From the NCBI GenBank assembly GCA_020161135.1, contig JAIUOB010000003.1, forward strand, positions 62,001 through 126,000: 64,000 nucleotides of DNA, given 5' to 3'. Positions within the stretch are counted from its first letter, which is position 1. Every line of letters starts with the position of its first letter. Source of the stretch: Gemmatimonadota bacterium. GTDB lineage: Bacteria > Gemmatimonadota > Gemmatimonadetes > Gemmatimonadales > Gemmatimonadaceae. Below are positions 1-6,996 of this stretch, in pieces. The position numbers were made by a program, and so were the translations under genes. Under the pieces are notes generated by a model, which saw nothing but the letters and a program-made list of their open reading frames with translations, searched no databases and had not been told where the DNA came from.

Positions 1-1
1 G

Positions 2-946
2 CTGCAGGACGGCGTGACCTTCGCCGATCTCGGGCTCGTCATCATCGACGAGCAGCATCGCTTCGGTGTCGAGCAGCGCGCGCAGCTCAGTGCGAAGGGC
101 GCGCATCCCGACGTGCTGCTCATGAGCGCCACGCCCATTCCGCGCTCGCTGGCGCTCACGCTGTACGGCGACCTCGATGTGAGCGTGCTGGACGAGCGGC
201 CCCCGGGGCGCCAGCCGGTCACGACGGTGGTGCGCCCCGAGGCGGGGCGCGCGAAGGTCTTCGAGTTCCTGGCCGCACAGTTGGACGCCGGGCGTCAGGC
301 GTACGTCGTGTACCCGCTCATCGAGACGAGCGAAAAGGTCGACCTCAAGGCCGCCACCACCATGTTTGACGCGCTCGTGCAGGGGCCGCTCGCCGAGCGG
401 CGCGTGGCGCTGCTGCACGGACGTCTCGCGGCAGATGAACGCGACGACATCATGCGACGGTTTCTCGCCGGCGACATCGACGTGCTCGTATCCACGACCG
501 TCATCGAAGTGGGGATCGACGTCGGCAACGCGAGCGTCATGGTGATCGAGCACCCGGAACGCTTCGGTCTCTCCCAACTGCATCAGTTGCGCGGGCGCGT
601 GGGGCGCGGCGCGGCGCAGTCGTACTGCATCCTGCTGGGCGACGTGGGCACGGAGGCGGCGGAGCGGCTGGCGCTCTTCGCCTCGACGGAGGACGGTTTC
701 GCGATCGCGCGCGCCGATCTCGAGATGCGCGGCATGGGCGACCTGTTCGGCGCCAAGCAGCATGGCCTGCCGGCGTTTCGCATCGCCGATCCGTTGCGCG
801 ACGAAGCCCTGAACGAGACGGCACGCGTGCTGGCCGAACAGTTGCTGCAGCGCGATCCGTTGCTCGAGGCGCCGGCGCAGCGCGGCCTGCGCCATCTGCT
901 CACCGTCGGGTACGGCCGAGCGCTCGAGCTGTTCGCCATCGGCTGA
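2..946 (+). CDS. recG: ATP-dependent DNA helicase RecG, C-terminal part (5' truncated by window)
   Basis: RecG is a superfamily 2 helicase that remodels stalled replication forks and Holliday junctions. Its reading frame is already open at the first bases, so the N-terminal wedge domain and Walker A lie outside the window. What is seen is the motif II box DEQHRFG, motif III (SATPIPRS), and the second RecA-like lobe with STTVIEVGIDV and QLRGRVGRG (motifs V and VI). The C-terminal stretch DLEMRGMGDLFGAKQHG is typical of RecG and distinguishes it from Mfd and PriA. About 314 residues are visible. The family assignment is firm. Confidence 0.95.
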   Translation: MQDGVTFADLGLVIIDEQHRFGVEQRAQLSAKGAHPDVLLMSATPIPRSLALTLYGDLDVSVLDERPPGRQPVTTVVRPEAGRAKVFEFLAAQLDAGRQAYVVYPLIETSEKVDLKAATTMFDALVQGPLAERRVALLHGRLAADERDDIMRRFLAGDIDVLVSTTVIEVGIDVGNASVMVIEHPERFGLSQLHQLRGRVGRGAAQSYCILLGDVGTEAAERLALFASTEDGFAIARADLEMRGMGDLFGAKQHGLPAFRIADPLRDEALNETARVLAEQLLQRDPLLEAPAQRGLRHLLTVGYGRALELFAIG

Positions 947-1076
947 CGCCGCAGTCCGGACTGCCCTCTGCGACACGTCCGGCGCGTCCGGGCGCGAAGT
1001 GGCGCGCTACGCGCGGAGCGCGCACCTTAGGGACCGAAGCAACGGATGAGCACCGCGCGCCGACAGCGCGGCAGGC

Positions 1077-3224
1077 GTGTCACAGACGGTCCGGAGTGAC
1101 GTGAACGATTCGGGGCAAGGCGCCGGCGCCCGCTGGCGCGCCGTGGCACTCGCGGCCGCGCTCGGCGTCGCGGGGCACCTGACATTCGACGCGTGGTACC
1201 GCGACGCGCTGCTCGCGCGGGAACGGGCGCGCGTGGCCTCGTCTGCGGAGCCGTACGCGAAGGCCGTGCAGGGTGTCTTCGACCGTCGCATCGGGCGGCT
1301 GGCGGGGCTGCGCGCGTTCGTCGAAGGGAAGCAGAGCGCCGATGCGGTGTATCGCGAGTTTCCGACGTTCGCGGCCGGACTGCGCGCAGCGGTGACGGAT
1401 GTGCGCGCGGTGCAGCTCGTGCGCGATGGGCGCATCACGGCGTCGTTCCCGGCGGACGAGGGCGCACGCCTGGTCGGCTACAACCTGCTGCAGCACCCCG
1501 ATCCCAACGTCGTGGCCGACGTCGTGCGCGCGGGGCGCGTCGACTCCGTCGTGATCACGGGGCCGCTTGCACTGCTGCAGGGTGGGCGCGGACTGCTCAT
1601 GCGGCAGCGCGTCGCGACGCGGGCGCGTCCCATGCCCGACCTCGTGACGCTGGTGCTCGACGCGGAGGCACTCCTCAACGAAGCCGAGTGGGCACGGCAT
1701 CCGTCGGAGGTGGGCATGGCGCTGCTGGACCGCGCGGGGCAGGTGGTACGGGGGGAGCCGGAGCGGCTCGGGGACCCGGTGCGGCTGCAGGCGTCCATCG
1801 GCGATGGCGCGCTCACCGTCCTTGCGGCGCCCGTGGATGGGTGGGCCGCAGCCATTGCGCCAGACCGTCGGATGGCCCGCATCACGACGGCGTTCATCGC
1901 GGCGTTGCTCGTCGCGCTGGCGTGGGGCGTGGGCGGGCGCGAAGAACGACTCGCGGCGGCGGTCGCCGCGCGCACGCGCGCCCTCGAGGAGGCCAATCAG
2001 CGCCTGCGCGAAGAGTCGCAGGAACGACTGGCCCTCGAAGATCGCCTGTTGCAGACGCAGAAGATGGAGGCGCTCGGCACGCTGGCCGGTGGTGTTGCGC
2101 ACGACTTCAACAACCTGCTCACGGCCATGCTCGGCTTCGCACAACTGGCGGAGCAGGCGCTGCGCGACCGTCAGGCGGTCATGCCGGACGAGGCGCATGA
2201 CGAACGGCAGCTCCTCGAGAGTGTGCAGACCGACCTCGAGGAGATCCACAAGGCGGCCGATCGCGCGACGCTGCTCACCAGGCAGCTCCTCGCGTTCAGC
2301 CGTCGTCAGCAGGTGTCGGCGCGCCCGCACGACCTGGTCGGCGTGGTGCTCGACGTCGAACGCATGCTGCAGCGCCTCCTGGGCGCGCACGTCACGCTGC
2401 GCACGGAGACGCCCGCGCAGCCCGTGCCCGTGCTGGCCGATGGTGGGCAGCTGGCGCAGGTGCTGGTGAACCTTGTCGTGAACGCGCGCGATGCGGTGCG
2501 CGACGGGGGGCAGATCACGGTGCGCGTCGGGACGCGTGACCTCGCGACGGCGGCGACCGGCGCGCTGCAGGGGCTGCCGGCTGGACGGTGGGCGCTGCTC
2601 TCGGTGGTCGACAACGGCGTCGGCATGTCCCCGGAGGTGCAAACGCGCATGTTCGAACCCTTCTTCACGACGAAGGCCGTGGGTGTGGGCACGGGGCTGG
2701 GGTTGAGCACCGTGTACGGCATCGTGACGCAGGCGGGTGGCCAGTTGTTCGTGCAGAGTGCGCCGGGGGCCGGCACGACGGTGACCGTCGCCTTTCCGCG
2801 CTTGTCCGAACTTCCTGCCTCCATGTCCGCACCGGTCCCACGCACGCCTCAACCCCACACCGACGCCCTCGTGCTGGTCGTCGAGGATGAGGCCGGCCTG
2901 CGTCGCCTGGTGGCGGAGATCCTGCGGCGCAGCGGCTATCGCGTGGAGGTGGCGGAAGACGGCGTGGCGGCGCTCGCGCACATCGACGGCGGCCTGCGGC
3001 CGGCGCTGGTCATCACCGACGTGGTGATGCCGCGCATGGGCGGTCGCGAACTCGCCGAGGCGATCGGTGCCCGCCGCGATCCGCCCCCGGTGCTGTTCAT
3101 GAGCGGCTTCCAGGGTGGCGAGGCGCTGCCGGACGACGCGCGCCACAGCTTCATCGGCAAGCCGTTCTCGCCGGAGGACCTGGCCACACGCGTGCGGGAG
3201 ACGCTGGCGACCGTGATCGACTGA
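1077..3224 (+). CDS. Hybrid sensor histidine kinase/response regulator
   Basis: This is a membrane sensor kinase of about 715 residues. Near the N-terminus there is a transmembrane segment (about residues 23-40), then an extracytoplasmic sensor region resembling a CHASE domain, then a second transmembrane helix (about 262-284). A coiled coil rich in Glu and Arg leads to a HisKA domain whose phospho-acceptor is H342 in GGVAHDFNN. The HATPase_c domain shows NLVVNARDA and GTGLGLSTVYG. A C-terminal receiver carries D648 (ITDVVMP), so an intramolecular relay is likely. The start is uncertain: GTG at 1077 is used, but GTG at 1101 has a GGAG five bases before it. No partner regulator is adjacent, and the ligand is unknown. 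Confidence 0.9.
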   Translation: MSQTVRSDVNDSGQGAGARWRAVALAAALGVAGHLTFDAWYRDALLARERARVASSAEPYAKAVQGVFDRRIGRLAGLRAFVEGKQSADAVYREFPTFAAGLRAAVTDVRAVQLVRDGRITASFPADEGARLVGYNLLQHPDPNVVADVVRAGRVDSVVITGPLALLQGGRGLLMRQRVATRARPMPDLVTLVLDAEALLNEAEWARHPSEVGMALLDRAGQVVRGEPERLGDPVRLQASIGDGALTVLAAPVDGWAAAIAPDRRMARITTAFIAALLVALAWGVGGREERLAAAVAARTRALEEANQRLREESQERLALEDRLLQTQKMEALGTLAGGVAHDFNNLLTAMLGFAQLAEQALRDRQAVMPDEAHDERQLLESVQTDLEEIHKAADRATLLTRQLLAFSRRQQVSARPHDLVGVVLDVERMLQRLLGAHVTLRTETPAQPVPVLADGGQLAQVLVNLVVNARDAVRDGGQITVRVGTRDLATAATGALQGLPAGRWALLSVVDNGVGMSPEVQTRMFEPFFTTKAVGVGTGLGLSTVYGIVTQAGGQLFVQSAPGAGTTVTVAFPRLSELPASMSAPVPRTPQPHTDALVLVVEDEAGLRRLVAEILRRSGYRVEVAEDGVAALAHIDGGLRPALVITDVVMPRMGGRELAEAIGARRDPPPVLFMSGFQGGEALPDDARHSFIGKPFSPEDLATRVRETLATVID

Positions 3225-3233
3225 CGGCGCCGA

Positions 3234-3303
3234 GCGATCCGCGTAAGGCGATCAGCGTAAGGCGATCAGCGCAACGCGACCAGCGTAAAGCGATCAGCGC
3301 CGG
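3234..3303. repeat. Five tandem copies of a 14-bp unit
   Basis: Five head-to-tail copies of a 14-base unit (GCGATCAGCGTAAG and close variants) fill the gap between the kinase and the convergent winged-helix gene. Copies start at 3234, 3248, 3262, 3276 and 3290. Read on the minus strand, each complete GATCA holds a TGA, and the copy at 3290 contains the actual stop codon of the minus-strand gene (3294-3296). The array therefore looks like amplification of the stop-codon region. No spacer sequences are present. Confidence 0.85.
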
Positions 3304-3710
3304 CGCGCGGCGGCGACGAGTTGCTCGAGGTGTGCGAGATACCGCTCGAAGGCGCGACGCCCGGCCGCCGTGAGCCGATACGTGGTGCGTGGCGTGCGTC
3401 CGGCGAATTCCTTGGCGCAGGCGATGTATCCCGCCTCTTCGAGCTTGCGGGCGTGCACGCTGAGGTTGCCGTCGGTGAGACCGAGCAGGTCCCGCAGCTC
3501 GGTGTGCGACTGTGCATCACCGGTCGCGAGGGCCGACACGATCGCGAGACGCGCGCGTTCGTGAATGAGCCCGTCGAGCGCAGGGATCACCTCACTGGCC
3601 ACGGCGCCCCCGTCGATGGCCGCAAGACGCGGCGTGGGTGGTGACGCGGGTGCGGCCGACGCGCCGTCGACCGCCGGTGGTGCCGTCTTGCGACGTGGCG
3701 CCGGTGTCAT
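3294..3710 (-). CDS. Winged-helix DNA-binding transcriptional regulator (HTH_34/MarR-like)
   Basis: This small regulator (138 residues) has an Ala/Pro-rich N-terminal tail of about 45 residues followed by a winged helix-turn-helix. Visible features are HERARLAIVSALA, a recognition helix region (TDGNLSVHARKLEEAGYI) and a basic wing (GRTPRTTYRLTAAGRRAF). This is the pattern of the winged-helix family that usually sits beside a small membrane protein gene, as it does here, 40 bases upstream. The two genes are probably one transcription unit. The stop codon lies inside a 14-bp tandem repeat. No metal or ligand site is evident. Confidence 0.85.
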   Translation of the reverse strand: MTPAPRRKTAPPAVDGASAAPASPPTPRLAAIDGGAVASEVIPALDGLIHERARLAIVSALATGDAQSHTELRDLLGLTDGNLSVHARKLEEAGYIACAKEFAGRTPRTTYRLTAAGRRAFERYLAHLEQLVAAARRR

Positions 3711-3750
3711 GATGTCACCCGCCTGATGGAACGCATGGTTCGCCGCATGG

Positions 3751-4386
3751 TTACCCGCCGTGATGGCGCCAGATGATGAAGCCTGCGAGGAGGTGAGCGC
3801 CGCCGAAGCCCAGCGCCATGATGGCGTCGTGCCACCGGAGTGGCACGGCCAGCGTGACGGCTCCCAGCGCCACGAAGGCGAGTCCAAGGCGAGGCACCAG
3901 GCGCACCGCCGAGACCGCACCGGCCGCCACGATGGCAAGCCCGTAGCAGAGCAGCCAGATGGGGACGATGAGCGCGCGGGCCTCGAGACGCCACGCGCCG
4001 GCGCTGAGCACCGCGCCCACGAGCAGCGGCGGCACGAGTCCGAAGGCAAACCGCCGCGCCGGTGTGGCCTCGAGCGAGGCGCCGGTTGCGCGCGCCTTGT
4101 GCACGAGGGCCACCGCGCCGATCGTCGCTGCGAGCGCGGCGGCGAGGAGCCACGTGACGAGCCATGCCATTGCTGACGGCTGTCGTGCCGCCAGGGGAGC
4201 CGCGCCGAGGGCGATGACGCCCATGGCGATGCCGCCGCGCCCCGGCACGGCGGTGAAGTGAGCGCTGCGCGCGACCACATCGCGCACGAAGGCCAGGTCG
4301 TCCGCCGCACGTCCCGCGAGGGAGGTGGGCGCGCCGAGCGAGGCAGTGCGTGGCGAGGGGAGCGGCGTCGGGGCGTCCTTCGGCAT
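3751..4386 (-). CDS. Integral membrane protein paired with the winged-helix regulator
   Basis: This 211-residue protein has a soluble N-terminal third (about 45 residues) followed by about six hydrophobic helices, for example GIAMGVIALGAAPLAA, WLVTWLLAAALAATIGAVAL and LIVPIWLLCYGLAIVAA. The start at 4386 (MPKDAP) is preferred over the upstream ATG at 4422. A -35/-10 pair would place the transcription start almost exactly on the 4386 ATG, and no Shine-Dalgarno sequence is visible. The function is unknown. The regulator gene follows closely and probably controls it or is controlled with it. Confidence 0.7.
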   Translation of the reverse strand: MPKDAPTPLPSPRTASLGAPTSLAGRAADDLAFVRDVVARSAHFTAVPGRGGIAMGVIALGAAPLAARQPSAMAWLVTWLLAAALAATIGAVALVHKARATGASLEATPARRFAFGLVPPLLVGAVLSAGAWRLEARALIVPIWLLCYGLAIVAAGAVSAVRLVPRLGLAFVALGAVTLAVPLRWHDAIMALGFGGAHLLAGFIIWRHHGG

Positions 4387-4393
4387 AACCCGA

Positions 4394-4422
4394 ACACTGT
4401 CCCAGGGAGCGCGCGTCGGCAA
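4394..4422 (-). promoter_or_regulatory. Candidate leaderless promoter for the membrane-protein gene
   Basis: On the minus strand TTGCCG (4417-4422) is followed by 17 bases and CAGTGT (4394-4399). Seven bases then lead to the ATG at 4386. The -35 box matches others in this window, but the -10 box is weak (C in place of T at position 1). Low confidence. Confidence 0.35.
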
Positions 4423-4457
4423 GCGCTTTGGCTGGCAAAGTCGAAGGTTGCGCGCCG

Positions 4458-4486
4458 TTGAGGAGCGCTGGCATCGCCGGTAGCTT
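4458..4486 (+). promoter_or_regulatory. Promoter for asnS
   Basis: TTGAGG (4458-4463), a 17-base spacer and TAGCTT (4481-4486) form a housekeeping-type promoter. Transcription should begin near 4493, giving a leader of about 20 bases before the ATG at 4512. Confidence 0.6.
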
Positions 4487-4511
4487 GCCGGACCCGCTTC
4501 CCCCGTACCCG

Positions 4512-5846
4512 ATGACCACTCCCGTGCCCGATCGCCGCGACTCCATGGATTCCACGACCACCCGCATCGCCGACCTGCGGCACCATGTGGGCGCCACCGT
4601 CACCGTGCGCGCGTGGGTCACACACCTGCGTTCGAAGGGCAAGCTGGGGTTCGCGGTGATGCGCGACGGCACCGGCGTGATGCAGGCCGTGGTGGTGAAG
4701 GCCGAGGTGAGCGATGCCGCGTGGGAGGCGTTCGGGCAGCTCACGCAGGAGGCGAGTGTCGCGCTCACTGGCGAGGTGCGCGCCGATGCCCGTGCGCCGG
4801 GTGGCTACGAGATGGGTGTCAAGGAACTCGCCCTGATCGGATCGAGTCCCCTCGACTATCCGATCCAGCCGAAGGAGCATGGCATCGACTTCCTGCTCGA
4901 CCATCGCGCCTTCTGGCTGCGCAGCCAGCGACAGGTGGCCATCATGCGCGTGCGGCATGAGCTCGAGCAGGCGGTGCACGACTTCTTCTACGCCCGCGAC
5001 TTCATCCGCACCGATACGCCGATCCTCACGGCCGCCATCGGCGAGCGGGCCGGCCTGTTCAGCACCGAGTACTTCGACGAAGGCACCGCCTATCTCGCGC
5101 AGACGGGGCAGCTCTACGGCGAGGCACTCGCCGCCGCGCTGGGGCGCATCTACACCTTCGGCCCCACGTTCCGCGCCGAGAAGAGCAAGACGCGCCGCCA
5201 TCTCACCGAGTTCTGGATGATCGAGCCGGAGATGGCGTGGTACGACCAGGACGACAACATGGACCTGCAGGAAGCGTTCGTGCGCTACCTGGTCGAGCGC
5301 GTGCTCGAGCGTCGGCAGGAAGAGCTCAAGGTGCTCGAGCGCGACACGAGCAAGCTCGATTGCGTGTCGCAGCCGTTCGTGCGTCTCGACTACGGGGCTG
5401 CGGTCGCGCTCGCGCAGTCGAAGGGGAGCGACATCACCTGGGGCGACGACCTCGGCGCGCCCGACGAGGCGATGATCGTCGACGAGTACCAGCGGCCCGT
5501 CTTCGTCGTGAACTATCCGAAGGAAGCGAAGGCGTTCTACATGAAGGAGAACCCGGCCGATCCGCGCACCGTGCGCTGCGCGGACCTGCTCGCTCCTGAG
5601 GGGCGGGGCGAGATCATCGGCGGGTCGCAGCGCGAAGACGACTACGACAAGATCCTCGCGCGCCTCGTGCACGAAGGGCTGCCGGTCGAGGCGTACGGCT
5701 GGTACCTCGACCTGCGCAAGTACGGCACCTTCGTGCACTCGGGCTTCGGGCTCGGACTCGAGCGCACGATCGCGTGGATCTGCGGCATCGAGCACATCCG
5801 CGAGGTGATTCCGTTCCCGCGGCTCATGGGGCGCATCGCGCCCTGA
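4512..5846 (+). CDS. asnS: Asparagine--tRNA ligase
   Basis: This class II aminoacyl-tRNA synthetase charges tRNA-Asn in the cytoplasm. An N-terminal OB-fold anticodon-binding domain (about residues 18-110, VTVRAWVTHLRSKGKLGF) precedes the catalytic core. Class II motif 2 is seen as TFRAEKSKTRRHLTEFW, followed by MIEPEM. Motif 3 is GFGLGLERTIAWICG near the end. Its 444 residues are normal for bacterial AsnRS. The ATG at 4512 is preferred over an in-frame ATG at 4428, which lies upstream of the predicted promoter; 4545 is a further candidate. The gene converges with the next one, with a single base between the stops. Confidence 0.93.
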   Translation: MTTPVPDRRDSMDSTTTRIADLRHHVGATVTVRAWVTHLRSKGKLGFAVMRDGTGVMQAVVVKAEVSDAAWEAFGQLTQEASVALTGEVRADARAPGGYEMGVKELALIGSSPLDYPIQPKEHGIDFLLDHRAFWLRSQRQVAIMRVRHELEQAVHDFFYARDFIRTDTPILTAAIGERAGLFSTEYFDEGTAYLAQTGQLYGEALAAALGRIYTFGPTFRAEKSKTRRHLTEFWMIEPEMAWYDQDDNMDLQEAFVRYLVERVLERRQEELKVLERDTSKLDCVSQPFVRLDYGAAVALAQSKGSDITWGDDLGAPDEAMIVDEYQRPVFVVNYPKEAKAFYMKENPADPRTVRCADLLAPEGRGEIIGGSQREDDYDKILARLVHEGLPVEAYGWYLDLRKYGTFVHSGFGLGLERTIAWICGIEHIREVIPFPRLMGRIAP

Positions 5847-5847
5847 G

Positions 5848-6876
5848 TTACGGCTTGTTCTTCTCCTCCCGGATCGCGCGCTCGGCCGCCATGTGAAAGC
5901 TGACCACGCCGCGCAGCAGCGCGTTCGTGTACAGCGTGCGATCCGGGATCATGCCGTACACCCCGCTCTTGGCGCTGATGCCGCCGAGGCCGGTGATGAG
6001 CGACAGGCTCTTGTTCAGCGCGTTGGCGAATTCCGGTGAGTTGTCCTTGGCCTCGCCAATCGTGCCGACGGAGTCGGCGAGATCGCCGATGGGGCCCTTG
6101 AGGGTGACCCATCCCCAGCCGCCCTTGGGCGTGCTGAAGGGCAGGTACACGCCGACGGTCATCTCGGGGAGCACCGAGACCGACGCGCCGCGCGAGGAGA
6201 TGCCATTGCGCTTGCTCCCGGTGAGCAGCGGCGCGTCGACGAGGTACTCCGGCACCATCAGGCCGGCGTCCATCTCCTTCATGATCTTGCGGAAGCCCCA
6301 GCCGTAGCCCTGAAACGGCGGGTCGATGGCCTGCTCGTCGCTCGGGAAGGCCATGAGGTACGTGTTCTTCGACCCGGTCGGTCCGCCGGTCGGGACGCCG
6401 TAGATCTCGTCGGGCTTGTACCGCTTCATGCCCGTGACTTCGGCGTGCGACTTGATGTCGTCGTACGTGAGCACGGTGTAGCCGGCGCTCCGCAGGCGAG
6501 CCACGAAGTCGTCCTGCAACTGCTTCGCGAGGCCCTGAATGTACGCCTTGTCGAGCCCACCGACGATGAACTTGGCCGTCGCCTTGGCCGTGTTGCCGTC
6601 GGTCTCGAAGAAGCGCCCCTGATTGGTGACCGTGAGCGACCCGCGGGCGGAGAGGCGAAGGATCACCGCAGGGACGATGATCTTCTGCATCTCGCGAAGC
6701 CCCTTGCCCTTGTCGATCTCGACCCGCTTCTCGAGCGGCACCGGGTCACTGATCACGAGTGCCTCCTGGGCCGCCAGCGATGCGAGCGGCGCCAGAGGAG
6801 CAAAGCAGGCCGCGGCGAGGGCGAGCGCGCGCGGGAGATGACGCGAACGACGGGTGGTGCGTCTGGCGAAGGGCAT
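5848..6876 (-). CDS. Exported protein of unknown function
   Basis: This 342-residue protein has a clear signal peptide: Arg-rich n-region, hydrophobic LALAAACFAPLAPLASL, and cleavage after AAQ. The mature part has no motif I recognise. It has alternating beta-type segments (IVPAVILRLSARGSLTVT, TVGVYLPFST) and a conserved-looking GYGWGFRKIMKEMDAG, and would sit in the periplasm or outer membrane. ATG 6876 has GGAG six bases upstream and is preferred over ATG 6891. It is divergent from the SARP regulator, so the two may share regulatory DNA. Confidence 0.7.
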   Translation of the reverse strand: MPFARRTTRRSRHLPRALALAAACFAPLAPLASLAAQEALVISDPVPLEKRVEIDKGKGLREMQKIIVPAVILRLSARGSLTVTNQGRFFETDGNTAKATAKFIVGGLDKAYIQGLAKQLQDDFVARLRSAGYTVLTYDDIKSHAEVTGMKRYKPDEIYGVPTGGPTGSKNTYLMAFPSDEQAIDPPFQGYGWGFRKIMKEMDAGLMVPEYLVDAPLLTGSKRNGISSRGASVSVLPEMTVGVYLPFSTPKGGWGWVTLKGPIGDLADSVGTIGEAKDNSPEFANALNKSLSLITGLGGISAKSGVYGMIPDRTLYTNALLRGVVSFHMAAERAIREEKNKP

Positions 6877-6961
6877 TTCGGCTCCGAGCATCGGGGACGG
6901 GGACAGTGAACGGGGCCAACTTCGCGACGCGCTCTCGTTTCATCCTCAACACGTCAACAGA

Positions 6962-6990
6962 TTGCCCCACAAGCACTTGCCCGATACCTT
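6962..6990 (+). promoter_or_regulatory. Leaderless promoter for the SARP/TPR gene
   Basis: TTGCCC (6962-6967), exactly 17 bases, then TACCTT (6985-6990). Only six bases separate the -10 box from the GTG at 6997, so the transcript should start at or next to the start codon. No Shine-Dalgarno sequence is present, which agrees with leaderless translation. Confidence 0.6.
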
Positions 6991-6996
6991 CGCCCC

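Noticed and set aside
1080..3146. A minus-strand frame of 688 codons opposite the histidine kinase
   Set aside because: His/Arg/Ala-rich antisense shadow; the plus-strand kinase has all expected motifs.
3234..3303. Possible CRISPR array at the short repeats (also at 21011-21080)
   Set aside because: Units are 14 bases, directly abutting and without spacers, and there are no cas genes in the window.
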